Shown here in pieces: positions 11,901 to 23,865 of a stretch of DNA of 64,000 bases (position 1 is the first letter of the stretch; each line of letters opens with the position of its first letter). The notes under the pieces are model-generated. The model saw nothing but the letters and a program-made list of their open reading frames with translations, did not search any database and was not told the origin of the DNA. The position numbers were made by a program, and so were the translations under genes. This DNA comes from Canna indica (Eukaryota; Streptophyta; Magnoliopsida; Zingiberales; Cannaceae), in assembly GCA_034359265.1 (NCBI GenBank), contig CP136890.1:102697501-102761500 (forward strand), given 5' to 3'.

Positions 11901-14900
11901 CATGTCGGTCAACCATGTAATATTTGTATAGCCATATCTTTCGTGCACAAATTTGTCCAGAAACTATACATTACTTAAAATGGGAGATTGGAAGTTTCAT
12001 TTTATCAATTCTTAGAAATTATTGTCCTAGAACACTTGATAAGTTAGCAAGAGAAAGTATGGTGATATGCTATTCTTTTTATGTTGTCTTTGATTTAGTA
12101 GAATTAGGATAAAATGCATGAAAGAAAAAAGAGAACTTATTACCTTATAGCGGATATCTACAACTGTTTGTTCCAGTATGAGAGTGCTGTTAATCAAGCA
12201 ATTCTATGAATTTTCTTACCTTCTTTGATGAAAAGTTTGTCTTTAATGATATTTTATTGATATAGGGAACAAATAACAAACTATACGATTTGTCTTTATG
12301 GGTTTTATGCTTGCAGGTAGGGATATACTTACCTTGTTATGACATATTCCGCAATTGGATTGAGGAGTTCGCAGCCTGCAATGTTCCCAGTTTGATGCCA
12401 TATGCCCCTCTATTTGCAGGCTCATTTGCACGCTCATTGGCATGCATTACTTGTTCACCTATTGAGCTAGCCAGGACACGCATGCAGGTAGCCTCATATT
12501 TATTTATTATTTATTGCCTACAAGCAGTGGCTTCGGGTGTCCAATGACACCACTAAAACTTTTGATGCATGCAATAAAGTCTGGGTAAATTATGTGATTA
12601 ATGACATAATGACGCCCCAGAACCCCCTTCCTAATGACACCACTAAATTTTTTGATGCATGCAATAAAGTCCGGGTAAATTATGTAATTAATGACATAAT
12701 GACGCCCCAGCACCCCCTTCCTAATGAAGCTTCACCTTATAAAAATTAGGTATCCATGCAATTAAGGCCGTATAAATTTCTTAATTAATGATAGAGAAGG
12801 TGAGTAGTAAAGTATATTATTTGTTATATTTTTCAGTATTTGTTTATATTTATAAATTTCATAAGTTATATTATTTACTATTAATTTGTTTTTATTTTTC
12901 TATTATTTTTTTCAGTATTTATTAAACTGCACACTTAATGACAGTAACTTTGTAAGCTTTATAATTATTTATATGTTGTGTTATTTATTTATTTAGTTGT
13001 TATTTCTTTAGTGGACTCATATGAGTTAAATCAACCTCTAGTGTGGAGAAGATTTCATTAATTCTTGAAATATGGCAATTCTAGAATTTTCTTGTGGTGC
13101 GTAGAATTCTGACAACAATTAAGATGACTTGCATTGATGGAAACTTGGTCTTGCCCTGAAATTGTTCTCTGACAACAATTAGTTATGATTAATTTGAGTT
13201 AAATTAAAAAAATAAAATTAATTTAATTTAATCAGTTTGGTTAAGATTAGTTTGGATTAAATGAAATAACTTTTTTAAATTTATTTTAAATTAATTAGTT
13301 AGATTTATGTGGATTAAATCAAATAAGTTTTAATTTAATTAAGTTTAGTTTGAATTAAATTAAATAAATTAGTTAAATTTATATTTGATTTAATTAGTTA
13401 AACTAATTTGGATTTCATTAGTTAGATTAATTGGGTTAAAATTAAACAATTTATTTTATTTTATTTTATTTTAATCAAATTAGTTATGATTAATTTGAAT
13501 TTAATTAATTAAATTAGTTTGAACTAAACTAAGTAATATGGTTTAATTTATTATTATTTGTTATTTTTTGAAAAATAATCCCTTTTTATGTCTTTGATAA
13601 ATTTAAAATTGTTGCGCCCTTGACTTTGAGGTCTTGGCTTTGCCACTGCCTACAAGCCATGTGGCTTGCATGTTTTGACATTTTATTGGTTTTCCCAATC
13701 AAAGAGCTTATCCTATTCTTCATTTCTATAGTTTTATGCAACATTGTGAAGTATGATATAAAATTATAAATACAGTATGCTGTATATTATATGCTTTCTA
13801 AGATATTGCATTTTCCTTGAGCATTTATTTAATGGATGCCATCATGAACAATGTAATGTAGACAATGAACTAAGATATATTGTATACAACTCAAAATAGA
13901 AGTCTACTAGGCCGATTCTGAGGATGATTAGTTTATTGTTTCTATCTTTGTGCTAGATACTATATATTTTTATGCAGTAATAATTGTCTAGAATTACTGT
14001 CAATCGTGAAGTTGTTTTATTACAATTCTGTATGAGGTCACATTCATTCATCTTTCAAAGATTGAAAAATAAGGTTTTTATCACCAGTTGGACCCCTATA
14101 ACATCAAAATATCATGCAGTGAATACACCAAACCTTTGTCCATTAAGTAAATATTAAACATTGGAAATGAATGGTGAAGTAGTATTGAGCTGCAGATTCC
14201 TGTATTTGTATTTAGTTGGACTACTTGAAGGGGTAATATTTGTCTGTTTGATAGGTATTTTAAGCCATTAGTTGCAATATGATAACACTTGTCTTTTTTT
14301 AAAAAAAAACTAAAAAAAAACTGCATCCCTGTTTCGATCACTGCATCACTGTTTAGTTGGTTAATGTTCAATCATTGAACATTTCAATAGATCATGCACA
14401 TTCATTAACTTTTATGAAGTTTGTTACGGGAGTTCAGAAAAGATTGCTGAATAACATGTGAAAATTGGTGCGCTAGTTCTAGGAATGCAACTATCTTGTC
14501 ATGTATGTTGCTCAATCAGAATCATTTTTGTTGATATAGGACTTTATTTCTTGATTCTTTTATGTACATAATCAAATTTGAATTTGACATTGAAAAGTTA
14601 ATTCTTGTTTCAATCAGGCATATAAAGAACTACAAGCTGGTGCTAAGCCCCCAGGCATGTGGAATACATTACTTGGTGTTCTATCATCTCTTAGGAGCAC
14701 AAATAACAGCAACAGCTGTAAGTGATAACTTCTCAACTTGTTTTCTGTTTTTACTCTACCAAGTGGATTATACTGTAAGCTTGGCCTTCTTTATGACATC
14801 ATACTAAATAACTTGAGTCCATGTTCTTACATTAATGTATATTTATTATTTAATTCATGTCAATGGTGGAAGGACCAATAAAATCAAATTTACTTACTAG

Positions 14901-16269
14901 ATGCTTAACATTAATAATTTGGATTGTTTGTCATTTTCTTGTTGGATATGTACAGGGCCTATAGGATATGACATGTGTTCTACACTATCTCAAAATATTT
15001 GGTTCATTGGATATCATTTGAAAAGAAATTTTTTTAGATACTTAGGTGATACTTATTGACATTTCTTAGGAGTATTTGTTTATCACTTATTGACACTTTT
15101 TTAGAATCTGCATGCAAAATTTGACATAACTGCACAACATGACTCAGACATGATGCAGAATTAATTGGCTTTGGATTTTGTATAAACAGTTTCTAAATCA
15201 TCATGATTATATTTAACTGATTTTATGCTTAATAATTTATTAGATAATCTTGTTCTATCTTCCTCTCCTGTCTAGTTGCAATATATAATTTTCTTATGAT
15301 TGAAGAGAGCTTCTATATTTGTGCAAACAGTGCAAGGCTATCGCGTCCTATGGACAGGTGTGGGAGCACAACTTGCTCGCGATGTTCCCTTCTCTGCCAT
15401 TTGCTGGTCAACGCTTGAGCCAGTATGTTCTACAACAACAATGTTTTGCATGAACTTGTGTATCTTTTCATGTACTAACATTCTATGTATGTTTAATATT
15501 CAGATCCGGCGGAGATTACTTACACTAGTTGGTGATGAAGGCAATGCAGCTAGTGTATTAGGAGCAAACTTTTCAGCTGGTTTTGTAGCAGGGAGCATTG
15601 CTGCTTTTGCAACATGTCCTCTTGATGTGGCCAAAACTCGGAGACAAATCGAGGTTTGTCTATTATTTATTATTAATCATTTTTCAGTCTCTTTTACCAT
15701 GACATCTAGTTTATTATTACTTGAACTTTAAACATTGATTGAAACCATGTAACCCTTGTTATTGTTATTAAGGGTTATCTTTAACTAATTAACCATAAAT
15801 CCTTTTCTTTGAAATTCAAACTAAACCATTTCTTTGTACGCTTATTCCAGAAGGATCCAACGAGAGCACTAAACATGACCACAAGACAGACATTGGTTGA
15901 GGTCTGGAGGTATGTCTCTTATTCATTAACAATGCTGCTAATTAAAGAGTTCATTCTCAAGGCCTTCCTTGCATCCATGCAAAATTGCTTGAATTGTTGC
16001 ATGCATATTCAAGTCCTCAAAAGCTTTTGCTGCACTTGGAAAAGTACTTGTTTTATACTGGAAAAGTACATTCAAAAAGTTAGAAACATGCACTAGAGTT
16101 CCTTCAAATTACATGACTCGCTTCAATGTTTTGCAGGACTGGAGGCGTGAGAAGTCTCTTTACTGGTGTAGGTCCACGGGTTGGACGAGCAGGCCCTTCT
16201 GTTGGGATTGTTGTCTCCTTCTACGAAGTTGTCAAGTACATTCTGCATGAAAGAAAAACAAATTCATGA
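8901..16269 (+). CDS. MTM1: mitochondrial carrier, MTM1-like (10 exons, 411 aa)
   Basis: Member of the SLC25 mitochondrial carrier family, closest in my recollection to plant and yeast MTM1, the inner-membrane carrier linked to manganese activation of mitochondrial superoxide dismutase. Exons: 8901-9146, 9422-9511, 11364-11498, 11588-11647, 12317-12487, 14618-14717, 15331-15422, 15504-15653, 15851-15909, 16137-16269. All are GT/AG and phases close to 412 codons. The three carrier signatures P-x-[DE]-x-x-[KR] are visible: PLDVAK at residues 77-82, PIELAR at 225-230 and PLDVAK at 337-342. The MTM1-type cysteine cluster (CSPSC…CPPDC) lies in the loop of repeat 1, and the C terminus has GPRVGRAGPSVGIVVSFYE. 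The start is the only ATG giving this frame. Introns 2 and 5 carry transposons, but the coding frame is intact. The transported substrate cannot be read from sequence. Confidence 0.93.
9821..10797. mobile_element. inverted-repeat element in MTM1 intron 2
   Basis: The sequence at 10683-10797, read in reverse complement, matches 9821-10106 (AAAATTAGAA…TGATTTGAAAGCATTAA and GATGATTTGGTAGTATCTT) once the MITE at 9868-10057 is skipped. This gives arms of roughly 115 bp around a 570-bp centre. No coding capacity is seen. It is likely a non-autonomous DNA transposon; the exact ends and target duplication are not resolved. Confidence 0.6.
9868..10057. mobile_element. Tourist-like MITE nested in MTM1 intron 2
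   Basis: A 190-bp element with ends TAGCGCATTTGTTT and AAACAAACGCGCCA, flanked by TAA at 9865-9867 and 10058-10060. Same family as 661-853. It sits in the left arm of the inverted-repeat element 9821-10797; the right arm preserves the uninterrupted site (GCATTAATATTGAATATGG in reverse complement). Confidence 0.8.
12525..13648. mobile_element. non-autonomous hAT-like element in MTM1 intron 5
   Basis: Starts CAGTGGC and ends GCCACTG, flanked by a perfect 8-bp duplication CCTACAAG (12517-12524 and 13649-13656). An 8-bp target duplication with CAGTG ends is diagnostic of hAT transposons. The interior is a 2 x 90 bp tandem repeat followed by AT-rich low-complexity DNA, with no transposase. Confidence 0.85.
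12543..12722. repeat. 90-bp tandem repeat, two copies, inside hAT element
   Basis: AATGACACCACTAAA…GATGCATGCAATAAAGTC…CTTCCT occurs at 12543 and 12633 with few differences, and a third partial unit begins at 12723. It lies just inside the left end, as subterminal repeats often do. Confidence 0.85.
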
Positions 16270-16861
16270 AAAAGTAAGATTATCAGATATGAATGGCATT
16301 GCGCTCGGTAAACAGGAAGATACTTCTCACTTTGGAGTTTGGAAGGACTCTAATTTGGTCGAACTCTCAAAGTTGAGCATTCCTCTTCCAACTTGGTGTT
16401 GACTGCCTTTTAACTATACAAGAAAGAGTAGATGAAACTTCCCCAGCAAATCGAATAATATGCCTCCAATTTTGTCAGAAAAATATAAACTCCTGATACT
16501 AAAACCTCACTTTAGGAAGTTATATTTTCGGAGACCAACAATATGATTTTTTAGTGCATTAGTTTCATTTATCATACAGAAGCATCTTGTGCTTCGTTTT
16601 TATCGTTCTGTCTCCATTTGAATGTGAAAAGAAAATAATTGGTTGTTATACATGCTAATAAAAATGTTGCTGCGATATACTCATCTTTTTAAACTGAAAT
16701 TTGAGTCCATCAAGTTAAATTAACTAGACCTGACTATGATGTTATAAATTAGTTATTGTTTTTAAAAATATAGAAAAATATGTTTGGGGTTTTAAGAAAA
16801 AAGATTGATTGTGATATTATGCACTTTAAGGTTTACAAGACATGTAACTAATATTTTTATT

Positions 16862-17011
16862 CAGAAGAGTTATATGTATTGTGCATGAGGTAATCTGTTT
16901 GGATTATCGATAGTTTGAATTAAAATTACTTGAGCTCAGAAGAGTTATATGTATTGTGCATGAGGTAATCTGTTTGGATTACCGATAATTTGAATTAAAA
17001 TTACTTGAGTT
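16862..17011. repeat. 75-bp tandem duplication
   Basis: CAGAAGAGTTATATGTATTG…AAAATTACTTGAG occurs at 16862 and 16937, nearly identical, with a 75-bp period. Recent duplication of intergenic DNA; no function visible. Confidence 0.9.
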
Positions 17012-17236
17012 CACCATATTATGGCGTTGGTTGAAACAAATTATCGGTGATCTGGATGCTCATAATAATTTATATTATCACTCAATTGATAATTCACATT
17101 GCCTATCAGTAAAGTGATAATTTTTTTCTTTTTTGACAAAAATATTTTTCACTAAAAATACTCTTTATTAACATAGAAAAAGAATTCTCTCATAATCTCA
17201 TTCACGCCCACTATTGTCTCCTCACCTGCTGACATC

Positions 17237-17394
17237 CTTCTTATTTCCCGTGCAATCTTCAACGTGATCTTTGATCCCCATCTCTTGTGTAAGTTTGGAA
17301 GGATGGTTTTTCATCTTTCTTATTTCCCGTGCAATCTTCAAACGTGATCTTTGATCCTCATCTCTTGTGTAAGCTTGGAAGGATGGTTTTTCAT
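17237..17394. repeat. 79-bp tandem duplication
   Basis: CTTATTTCCCGTGCAATCTT…GGAAGGATGGTTTTTCAT is present twice with a 79-bp period and few differences. Confidence 0.88.
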
Positions 17395-17777
17395 GAATTA
17401 TTTATTTGGGGATATTTTAATTAAAAATATAAATACATTTATCATTTTACTCTAAAAGAAGATATATCGTTATTCAGTTAAACATAAATTTCAAAGAATT
17501 GTTCAAATCACATTAATTAACGCAAAGCTCATTATATATCTTAATCTTATCAATTACACGGGCAGTAGAGCAATAAAGCAAAATGATCTTGATAGATCAC
17601 TCACCAGCACACCTCAAATTAAACAAACATAATTTATCAATCAAAATCAGATAGATAAATAGATAATCAATATTTATGTAACTAGCGGTATATATAAATA
17701 TATTACATCTTCATGTATATATAATATATTAATTATTAGCTTTCAATTAATCATCTTTAAATTAATTAAATATCTCA

Positions 17778-18053
17778 TTAACTGGAATGATCAGAAGGCG
17801 GCCAAAGGAAGGCATCGATGGCGAAGCTCCTCTTGTAGGCGAGGTCGCCGGCGACCGGAAGGCCGTACTGAGCCAGCAAGCAATCCAGCTTCCACTCCGG
17901 CATGACCTCGTAGTCTTCTCTGCTGTAACGAGGGTAGTGCACCGGCATCTTGAAGTATCCAGTACTGCGCCATCGAGTACTCTCTTGCCAACTCTTGAAG
18001 AACGCCATTTCACCAGCAGCAGCAGCAGCTGCTGCTGCAGTGGATTCCATCAT
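17778..18053 (-). CDS. small plant protein, DUF7722-like (91 aa, intronless)
   Basis: Conserved plant-only protein of unknown function. Seen: an N-terminal polyalanine stretch (residues 6-13) encoded by a GCA/GCT repeat, then a compact domain with GYFKMPVHYPRYSREDYE, PEWKLDCLLAQYGLP and AFLWP, ending DHSS. I recognise this pattern from short angiosperm proteins that I believe belong to Pfam DUF7722; that family name should be checked. There are two adjacent ATGs, and the upstream one is used here. A TATA box lies 45-52 bp upstream, implying a very short 5' UTR. The coding GC content is well above the AT-rich flanks. No signal peptide or membrane segment is evident. Confidence 0.8.
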   Translation of the reverse strand: MMESTAAAAAAAAGEMAFFKSWQESTRWRSTGYFKMPVHYPRYSREDYEVMPEWKLDCLLAQYGLPVAGDLAYKRSFAIDAFLWPPSDHSS

Positions 18054-18097
18054 CAGTTCTCTCTCCCTTCGAATTATTAAGGCTTGATTAATTAGTA

Positions 18098-18105
18098 TAT
18101 TTATA
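18098..18105 (-). promoter_or_regulatory. TATA box of the DUF7722-like gene
   Basis: TATAAATA on the reverse strand, 45-52 bp upstream of the ATG at 18053. It fits a core promoter with a leader of about 15-20 nt. Confidence 0.6.
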
Positions 18106-20180
18106 GGAAAGGAAGAGGGAGGGTGGTTGGGTTGCAGTTGGAATTACAAGGAGAAGAAGAAAAGCCAAATGAAAGGTGGAAATTAATTAAGAACTTGCAT
18201 GGTTGGTTGAGCTGAGGCTGGCCTGACTCCTGAGGGGGAGATCATATCATTAATTATTGATGGTTAATTACTGAGTCCATCATATGTAATATCTTTTATT
18301 TTCAAGACAACCAAGTGACAGCCATATATATATATATATATGTGCTAATTAATATTATCATAATGAAATATAACTTATACTTAATTAAAAGAGGTTTTTT
18401 TTTCTAACTTATGTAATTAATTTTATTTGATTTCTTTGCATTTGTGGAGATAAACAATGTATGAATATACAACTGTAGATTTTTTAGAATATGATATATG
18501 GATATATATAATTCAATATATGCTTAATATTAATATAATTCAATTAATTATTTTTCTCTAAAGCAAATATACTGAATGGCAGTCACTTTGAAAGATATAT
18601 ATCTGTACTTTGAAATCATTCATTATAGTTCCTGAGCTTTTATTCTTCTTCCACTTCTCTTTTTAATTATAATCTGTATTTAATTCTATCAACCATATAT
18701 ATTTTCGGTGGGCCCCTCGCTCCCGTTAAATATAAATATAGAATACTAAAGAAATATATAAATTAATTAGATATATGCTTAATAAAAGTGTATATATATA
18801 CTTGGATTGTGAGCAGCTCGATCGACTTTGAACTTTGAAGTTATCTACACGCAGTTTGTCGACTTAATTAATTAGACATACATTTAAACTTACAAATATT
18901 ACAACTACTACTTTGATTGATATATATATATATATATATGCGTTATCTTCAGTTAACTTGTAAAGCTAGCATTATAGCTGGCATATGTTTATTTGTTAAT
19001 TAATTGATTAATTAGCATAAGAAATATACAAAGAATATGCTTTAGTCAAATTAATTATATATAAGAAGACAAATCTTTGGGTCCATCGGAGATATATTTA
19101 AAATATATATTATCAAGAATGCAATTGATGAGAACATCAAAACATATCAAATTGTTATATATATATATATATATATATATAACTTTTTTCCATGACTATC
19201 CAAAACTAATTATTGTAATACATGCGGGTAACTACACCCCTATACCATACAAAGCATGGATGAATTCCTGCTCGCCTCAAATGATGTAAATATATATGGC
19301 CGTGAGGGACAGGTTCGAAGTGAACCGAGCGGCTCGTGAGCTACGTACTCGAGATCGATCGACTCGATGAGAACTCGACCTAGAATTGATCTTATCGAAC
19401 TCGTGCCGAGTTTTACATATGAGTGAGTCGAGTTCAAGCTAACCAATACTCGGCTTGAGTGGCTCACGAGCCTAATCGAGCTTCATATATTTAGATATAA
19501 TTATATAAATTAATATTAATATTTCAAATTGGATCGGACTTTTAGAACCCATAAACCTGAATCGAACAGAGCTTAATAAAAAAATAAACGAGCTGAGCTC
19601 CGGGTCTATATATTAATTATGTCATCTTATGTTATCTATTACCATTATTATTATTTATTTATTAAAGTGCAAGTAGAATCAAACTATATATCTTTTTCTT
19701 TATAAAAAAATCGAATGAAATCGGCTCAAATTTAATAATTGAATAAAAATTAAGAACTCTGCCAGGTGGTAGACCGCATCCGCCGGCAAGAAATCTCCTC
19801 CTCCTCTCTTTGTTTCGCGCCTTTCCATTCTCTCCCTTTCGTCTTCGATCTCCACCACCATCATCTTCTCCGGCACACACCACCTCAGGCTCGATCGATC
19901 AGTCTCAGATTAATCAATGCTTTCGTTGATTTCTCACAGTCTGCATGCACGAAATCATTAATTAAATTACGTACGTCGATGCATGCAGTGCAAATGTTTG
20001 CCATCTACGTAGATGAATCCTGTAAGTATATGCAAATGCCGTTGAATCGATCATTAATTCTTCTGCAGAGCTTCATTAATTTATACCGGTGCATGTAATT
20101 GTTCTTCTGCATGCTTGAGATTGATGTTAATTTTGTTTCCTCTTTTTCTTGCAAATTTGAAGATTTGAGCGAGTTAGGGA
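18106..20180. other. intergenic, AT-rich with TA microsatellites; MLKL promoter and leader
   Basis: AT-rich DNA with (TA)n runs near 18326, 18920 and 19158. A degenerate repeat lies at 19300-19600. From about 19760 the base composition rises (CT-rich, CTCCTCCTCCTC), consistent with the transcribed leader of the downstream MLKL-like gene; a leader intron is possible but not resolved. No other gene seen. Confidence 0.5.
19300..19600. repeat. degenerate CTCGAG/GAGCTC-rich dispersed repeat
   Basis: Dense in words such as GGCTCGTGAGCT, CGAGTTCAAGCT and GAGCTGAGCTC. Plants commonly carry such CTCGAGC-rich dispersed repeats in DNA-transposon derivatives. No ends or target duplication could be defined. 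Confidence 0.45.
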
Positions 20181-20244
20181 TTTGTACCAGCTGAAGATTC
20201 GACGGAATCATCTCGTCTTTGCATTCTACTTATATCGGCGATAT

Positions 20245-22405
20245 ATGGAGCAATTCCGGCGGATTGGCGAAGTCCTCGGAAGTCTCCGAGCTCTCATGGT
20301 GTTCCGCGACGAGATCGACGTCAACAGCCGGCAATGCTGCCTCCTGGTGGACGCCTTCAACCTCGGCTTCGACTCCATCGCCGACGAGATCAAGAGCCAC
20401 CTGCGGTCCAACGAGATTAAGCTCGCCCAGTGGAAGTCCCTCGAGCAGCCTCTGGCGGAGCTCCACCGCATCTACCAAGAAGGCGAGCTCTACGTGCAGC
20501 AGTGCTACTGCTCGGAGCCCAAGCACTCGTGGTGGGGGAAAGCCATCGCCCTCAACGGGAACACCGACTGCGTCGAGCTCCACCTCCACAACCTGCTCTG
20601 GTGCATCCCCGTCGTCCTCGAGGCGATCGAAAACGTCGCGGAGGCGACCGGGTCCGACGAAGAGGAGATCTCCAAGAACCGGCTCGTCGTCTCCAAGAAG
20701 TACGAGCGCGAATGGATGGACCCCAAGGTGTTCCAGCTCCAGCTGGGGAAGCTCTACTTGTCCTCTCAAGAACTCTGCTGTAGGATGAGCACGGCGTGGA
20801 AGGAGGACCGGTGGATTCTATCGGAAGCTATCGCGGACAAGAAGAAGAAGCCATTAACCGATCCGGAGAACAGGCTCGCCGAGCTCCTCCTCGATCCAAA
20901 AAGGAAGCTTTTCCCGAGCTCGATTCTCGTCGAATCGCCGGATTTCCGAGTTCTGAGGAGAATTGGGGCGGCCGACAGCAACATCAGGGAAATCCAATGG
21001 ATGGGCGAGAGCTTCGCCGCGAAGCACGTCAATGGAGATTTGGGGCCATTGATGAGAGAAATCTCTCTGCTTTCCTCCGTTTCTCATCATCCAAACGTGA
21101 TGCGTAGCATGTTCGCCCTCGTCGACGAGGAGAAGAAAGAGGGCTTCATGGTGATGGAGCTCATGAGCAAGGATCTCTCGACTCACATCAAAGACATCTG
21201 CTCCGAGAAGAAAAAAGCCCCCTTTCCTCTTCTTGTGGCGGTGGACGCGATGCTGCAAATTGCAAGAGGAATGGAGTATCTCCATTCGCAGAAGATCTAT
21301 CATGGCGACTTGAATCCCTCGAACATCTTGGTGAAGCCCAGGAGCGCTTCGCCAGATGGCTATTTCCATGTAAAAATCACCGGTTTGGGGACGACGAAGA
21401 ACTCCAAGGATTCTTCTTCTTCGAGCCACGAAGACGAGGCAGATCCATGTATCTGGTACGGCCCAGAGGTTCTACTGGAGCAGGAGAAATCCGGCGATGG
21501 AATCAGCAACTCGAAATGCACGGACAAGGCAGACATCTACAGCTTCGCGATGATCTGCTTCGAGTTGCTGACAGGCAAAGTCCCGTTCGGGGACGATCAT
21601 CTTCAAGGGGACAAGATGAGCAAGAACATAAGGGCAGGCGAGAGGCCTCTGTTTCCATCTCAGTCCCCCAAGTACATGACGAACCTAACCAAGAGGTGTT
21701 GGCACGCCGACCCTTCCCAGCGGCCGAGCTTCTCCTCCATCTGTAGAGTGCTCAGGTACAGCAAAAGATTCCTGGTTATGAATCCCGAGCACAACCTGCC
21801 GCCGGTGGACTACTTTGACCTGGAGAGCAGTCTCTGCAGGAGCTTCGCGAGCTGGTCGCAGAAGGGTGTCGTGAGGGCATCGGAGGTGCCTTTTCAGATG
21901 TACGCTTACAGGGTTTTGGAGAGGGAGAAGACGAGTGCAAATGCGAAGGATAAGGGTTCGGAGTCAGGGAGTGAGGCAGCATCAGTTTGTGGGGATGACA
22001 GTGGATACAGTGCAAGTCTTCCCCCAGATGATGCCATGTCTACTACCTCTGCTGGTTCTACTTCTACCAGGGTGTTGCCTCAGATTAGCGTTGACACGAG
22101 CAAGAAAGCATCAGCCAAGAACATCAATGGAAAGTTGACGAAGCAACTATTTGGTAACATATACATATATATTCTTCACATTTTACTGCTGCAATATGCA
22201 CAATATTATACTTGTTTTATGAAAAAACATGATCACAGGATTTGTGTCCTCGCCGAAGAGCAAAAACAAAGGCACGGTGAAGCCACCGGCGGACTTGTCT
22301 TGTGGGCGCAGCTTCAGCATGAACTCCGGAGGTCGACTGCAACAGGTTGTGACGAGCTCGAGAAGGAGGAGATCAGGACATGTCTCGGATTCAGAGCTAA
22401 CATAA
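20245..22405 (+). CDS. plant MLKL-like protein: HeLo (DUF1221) + pseudokinase (2 exons, 691 aa)
   Basis: Plant mixed-lineage-kinase-domain-like protein. These proteins share architecture with animal MLKL, and Arabidopsis members contribute to immunity against biotrophs. Exons: 20245-22153 and 22239-22405 (GT/AG, 2076 nt). Residues 1 to about 155, starting MEQFRRIGEVLGSL, form the DUF1221/HeLo helical domain. A kinase-like domain spans about 233-520. It keeps the VAIK-type lysine (FAAK, K260) and an HGD loop (D355), but the glycine loop is degenerate (GAADSN) and the DFG motif is replaced by GLG (380-382), so it is predicted to be catalytically inactive. The last 150 residues are Ser/Lys-rich and end in SGHVSDSELT. 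The start is the ATG of the family's conserved N terminus, although the frame is open upstream. Exon 1 is GC-rich, unlike its flanks. Reading through the intron gives a spurious longer ORF. Confidence 0.92.
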
Positions 22406-23865
22406 TAAGAGCGAGCAACACAATGTAGAGAGGAAATCGTGGACATTTATGCACACAAAATACTGTACAATATCACATTTGTTTAATTTGCTGCAGTGCA
22501 GTCTGTCTTTTTGTTATCTTACAAATTAATTAACCAAAGTGCACTCACGAGTTCTCGAGAGATGATGCCGACGTGGTAGTGTAAAGTTGCTTCTTTTTCC
22601 TTTTGCTCAATATTGTATATGAAATCTTTCTGATTCATGTCAATATATTGTGCCAGGTCTTCCCAGCTAGTAAATTTCCGCATTTCTTTGGAATGCCAGA
22701 TGTTTAATTATGCTCTGCTTCTTTTGCTTTTGCCCTACAGATTTTGCACAAAAACATAGAGAAAATTAGGACTATAATGTTAATGATTTAGCCTGTGATC
22801 TTGGTTCTCACTTCTCACATTACTGTAAAGAGTATATAAACATATTGACGTATTTGATCTATAGCGAAAAAGCAATTCCAAACTCTTATTTTCTCATATG
22901 TTGAATTAAAAATTAACAAAGAAAATTATAAAATAAATTCTTTAGAGATACACTATCTACATTAGGCCTTGATATATTTAATGTAAAAAGTGAAAAGAAA
23001 GGAAAAACACACCTGCAAGGACAACAAGCCTTATAGTACACAGTACACATCTATTAAGGAAAGGCAAAGTAGTAAAATGACAATGGGAATTTCTGAAACA
23101 AAGGATTCATTTGTAAGATCACTTTACTATCAAAACTAGATAAATATGTACAATGTCTTCAACTATTAGTACACTGTAAACTGTTTCACTAGATACACCA
23201 TGCACAATGGGTTTTTTAAAACCCATTTTTCATATAACCTAGGTCTACATGAAAGAATGACTAGATATGAATTATAGGAGATACAATATCTACAGATTCT
23301 GAGAAAAAGTGTCACCTCATGCACACTCTCACTAAAAGAGGAATGTGCCTCTCACGGCATAAGCTAGAAACGCATAGTCAAAGCCAGAAGTTTGATCCTT
23401 TTCAAGTCGCGATTCAACACTTGTAGTTGCCAGTGTGTCAATCATCAACCAATTGATCAACTACCTCACTGACAAAATCTGATGAAATCATCTCATTGCT
23501 TTTACATTATCAGCTTCGCAAACAAACTCATAACAGAAGAGAATTACAAGGATCCAGCAACTCATGTCTTCGAATTGATGATGGTAGTTTCCATCTCCAG
23601 GTCTCATGTAGAGAAATCAACTTCCTGAAAGAGTGTGATTTAGAAGAAAAGATAATAGTGCTCCTTTACAGGTGATCTGTGCCCCAAAACATGCAAGGTT
23701 TGTCAGCCATTTATCATCCGATGCCTCCATGCTGACTATCCAAAACCAAAATGGTAGTGGAGCAGAATTTCGGTGCCCCTTGAGGAAACTGCAAGCAGTT
23801 TGTCAGTACAAGCATCACCAACATTTTGAGATTGCCAACTTATGTTTGCTTGCAAACTTTCTTCC
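22406..23865. other. convergent intergenic region (3' flanks of MLKL and SPA)
   Basis: Contains the 3' UTRs of the two tail-to-tail genes. A short palindrome GGGTTTTTTAAAACCC at 23209-23224 could form a hairpin between the two ends. No other gene recognised. Confidence 0.55.

Larger units (their letters stand above)
16270..17777. other. intergenic between MTM1-like and DUF7722-like genes
   Basis: Holds the MTM1 3' UTR (about 400 bp), two tandem duplications listed separately, and AT-rich DNA that includes the 3' flank of the reverse-strand gene. No further gene seen. Confidence 0.6.

Noticed and set aside
12525..13648. Tandem repeat in MTM1 intron 5 as a CRISPR-like array
   Set aside because: Two 90-bp units without spacers inside a hAT element in a plant intron; no CRISPR features anywhere in the window.
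20226..21746. Several long overlapping ORFs in other frames of the MLKL exon
   Set aside because: They are shadows caused by high GC third positions in the real frame.
22154..22428. ORF extension of the MLKL-like frame through 22154-22428
   Set aside because: This reads through an intron with GT/AG borders. The spliced frame gives the family-like C terminus and the read-through does not.
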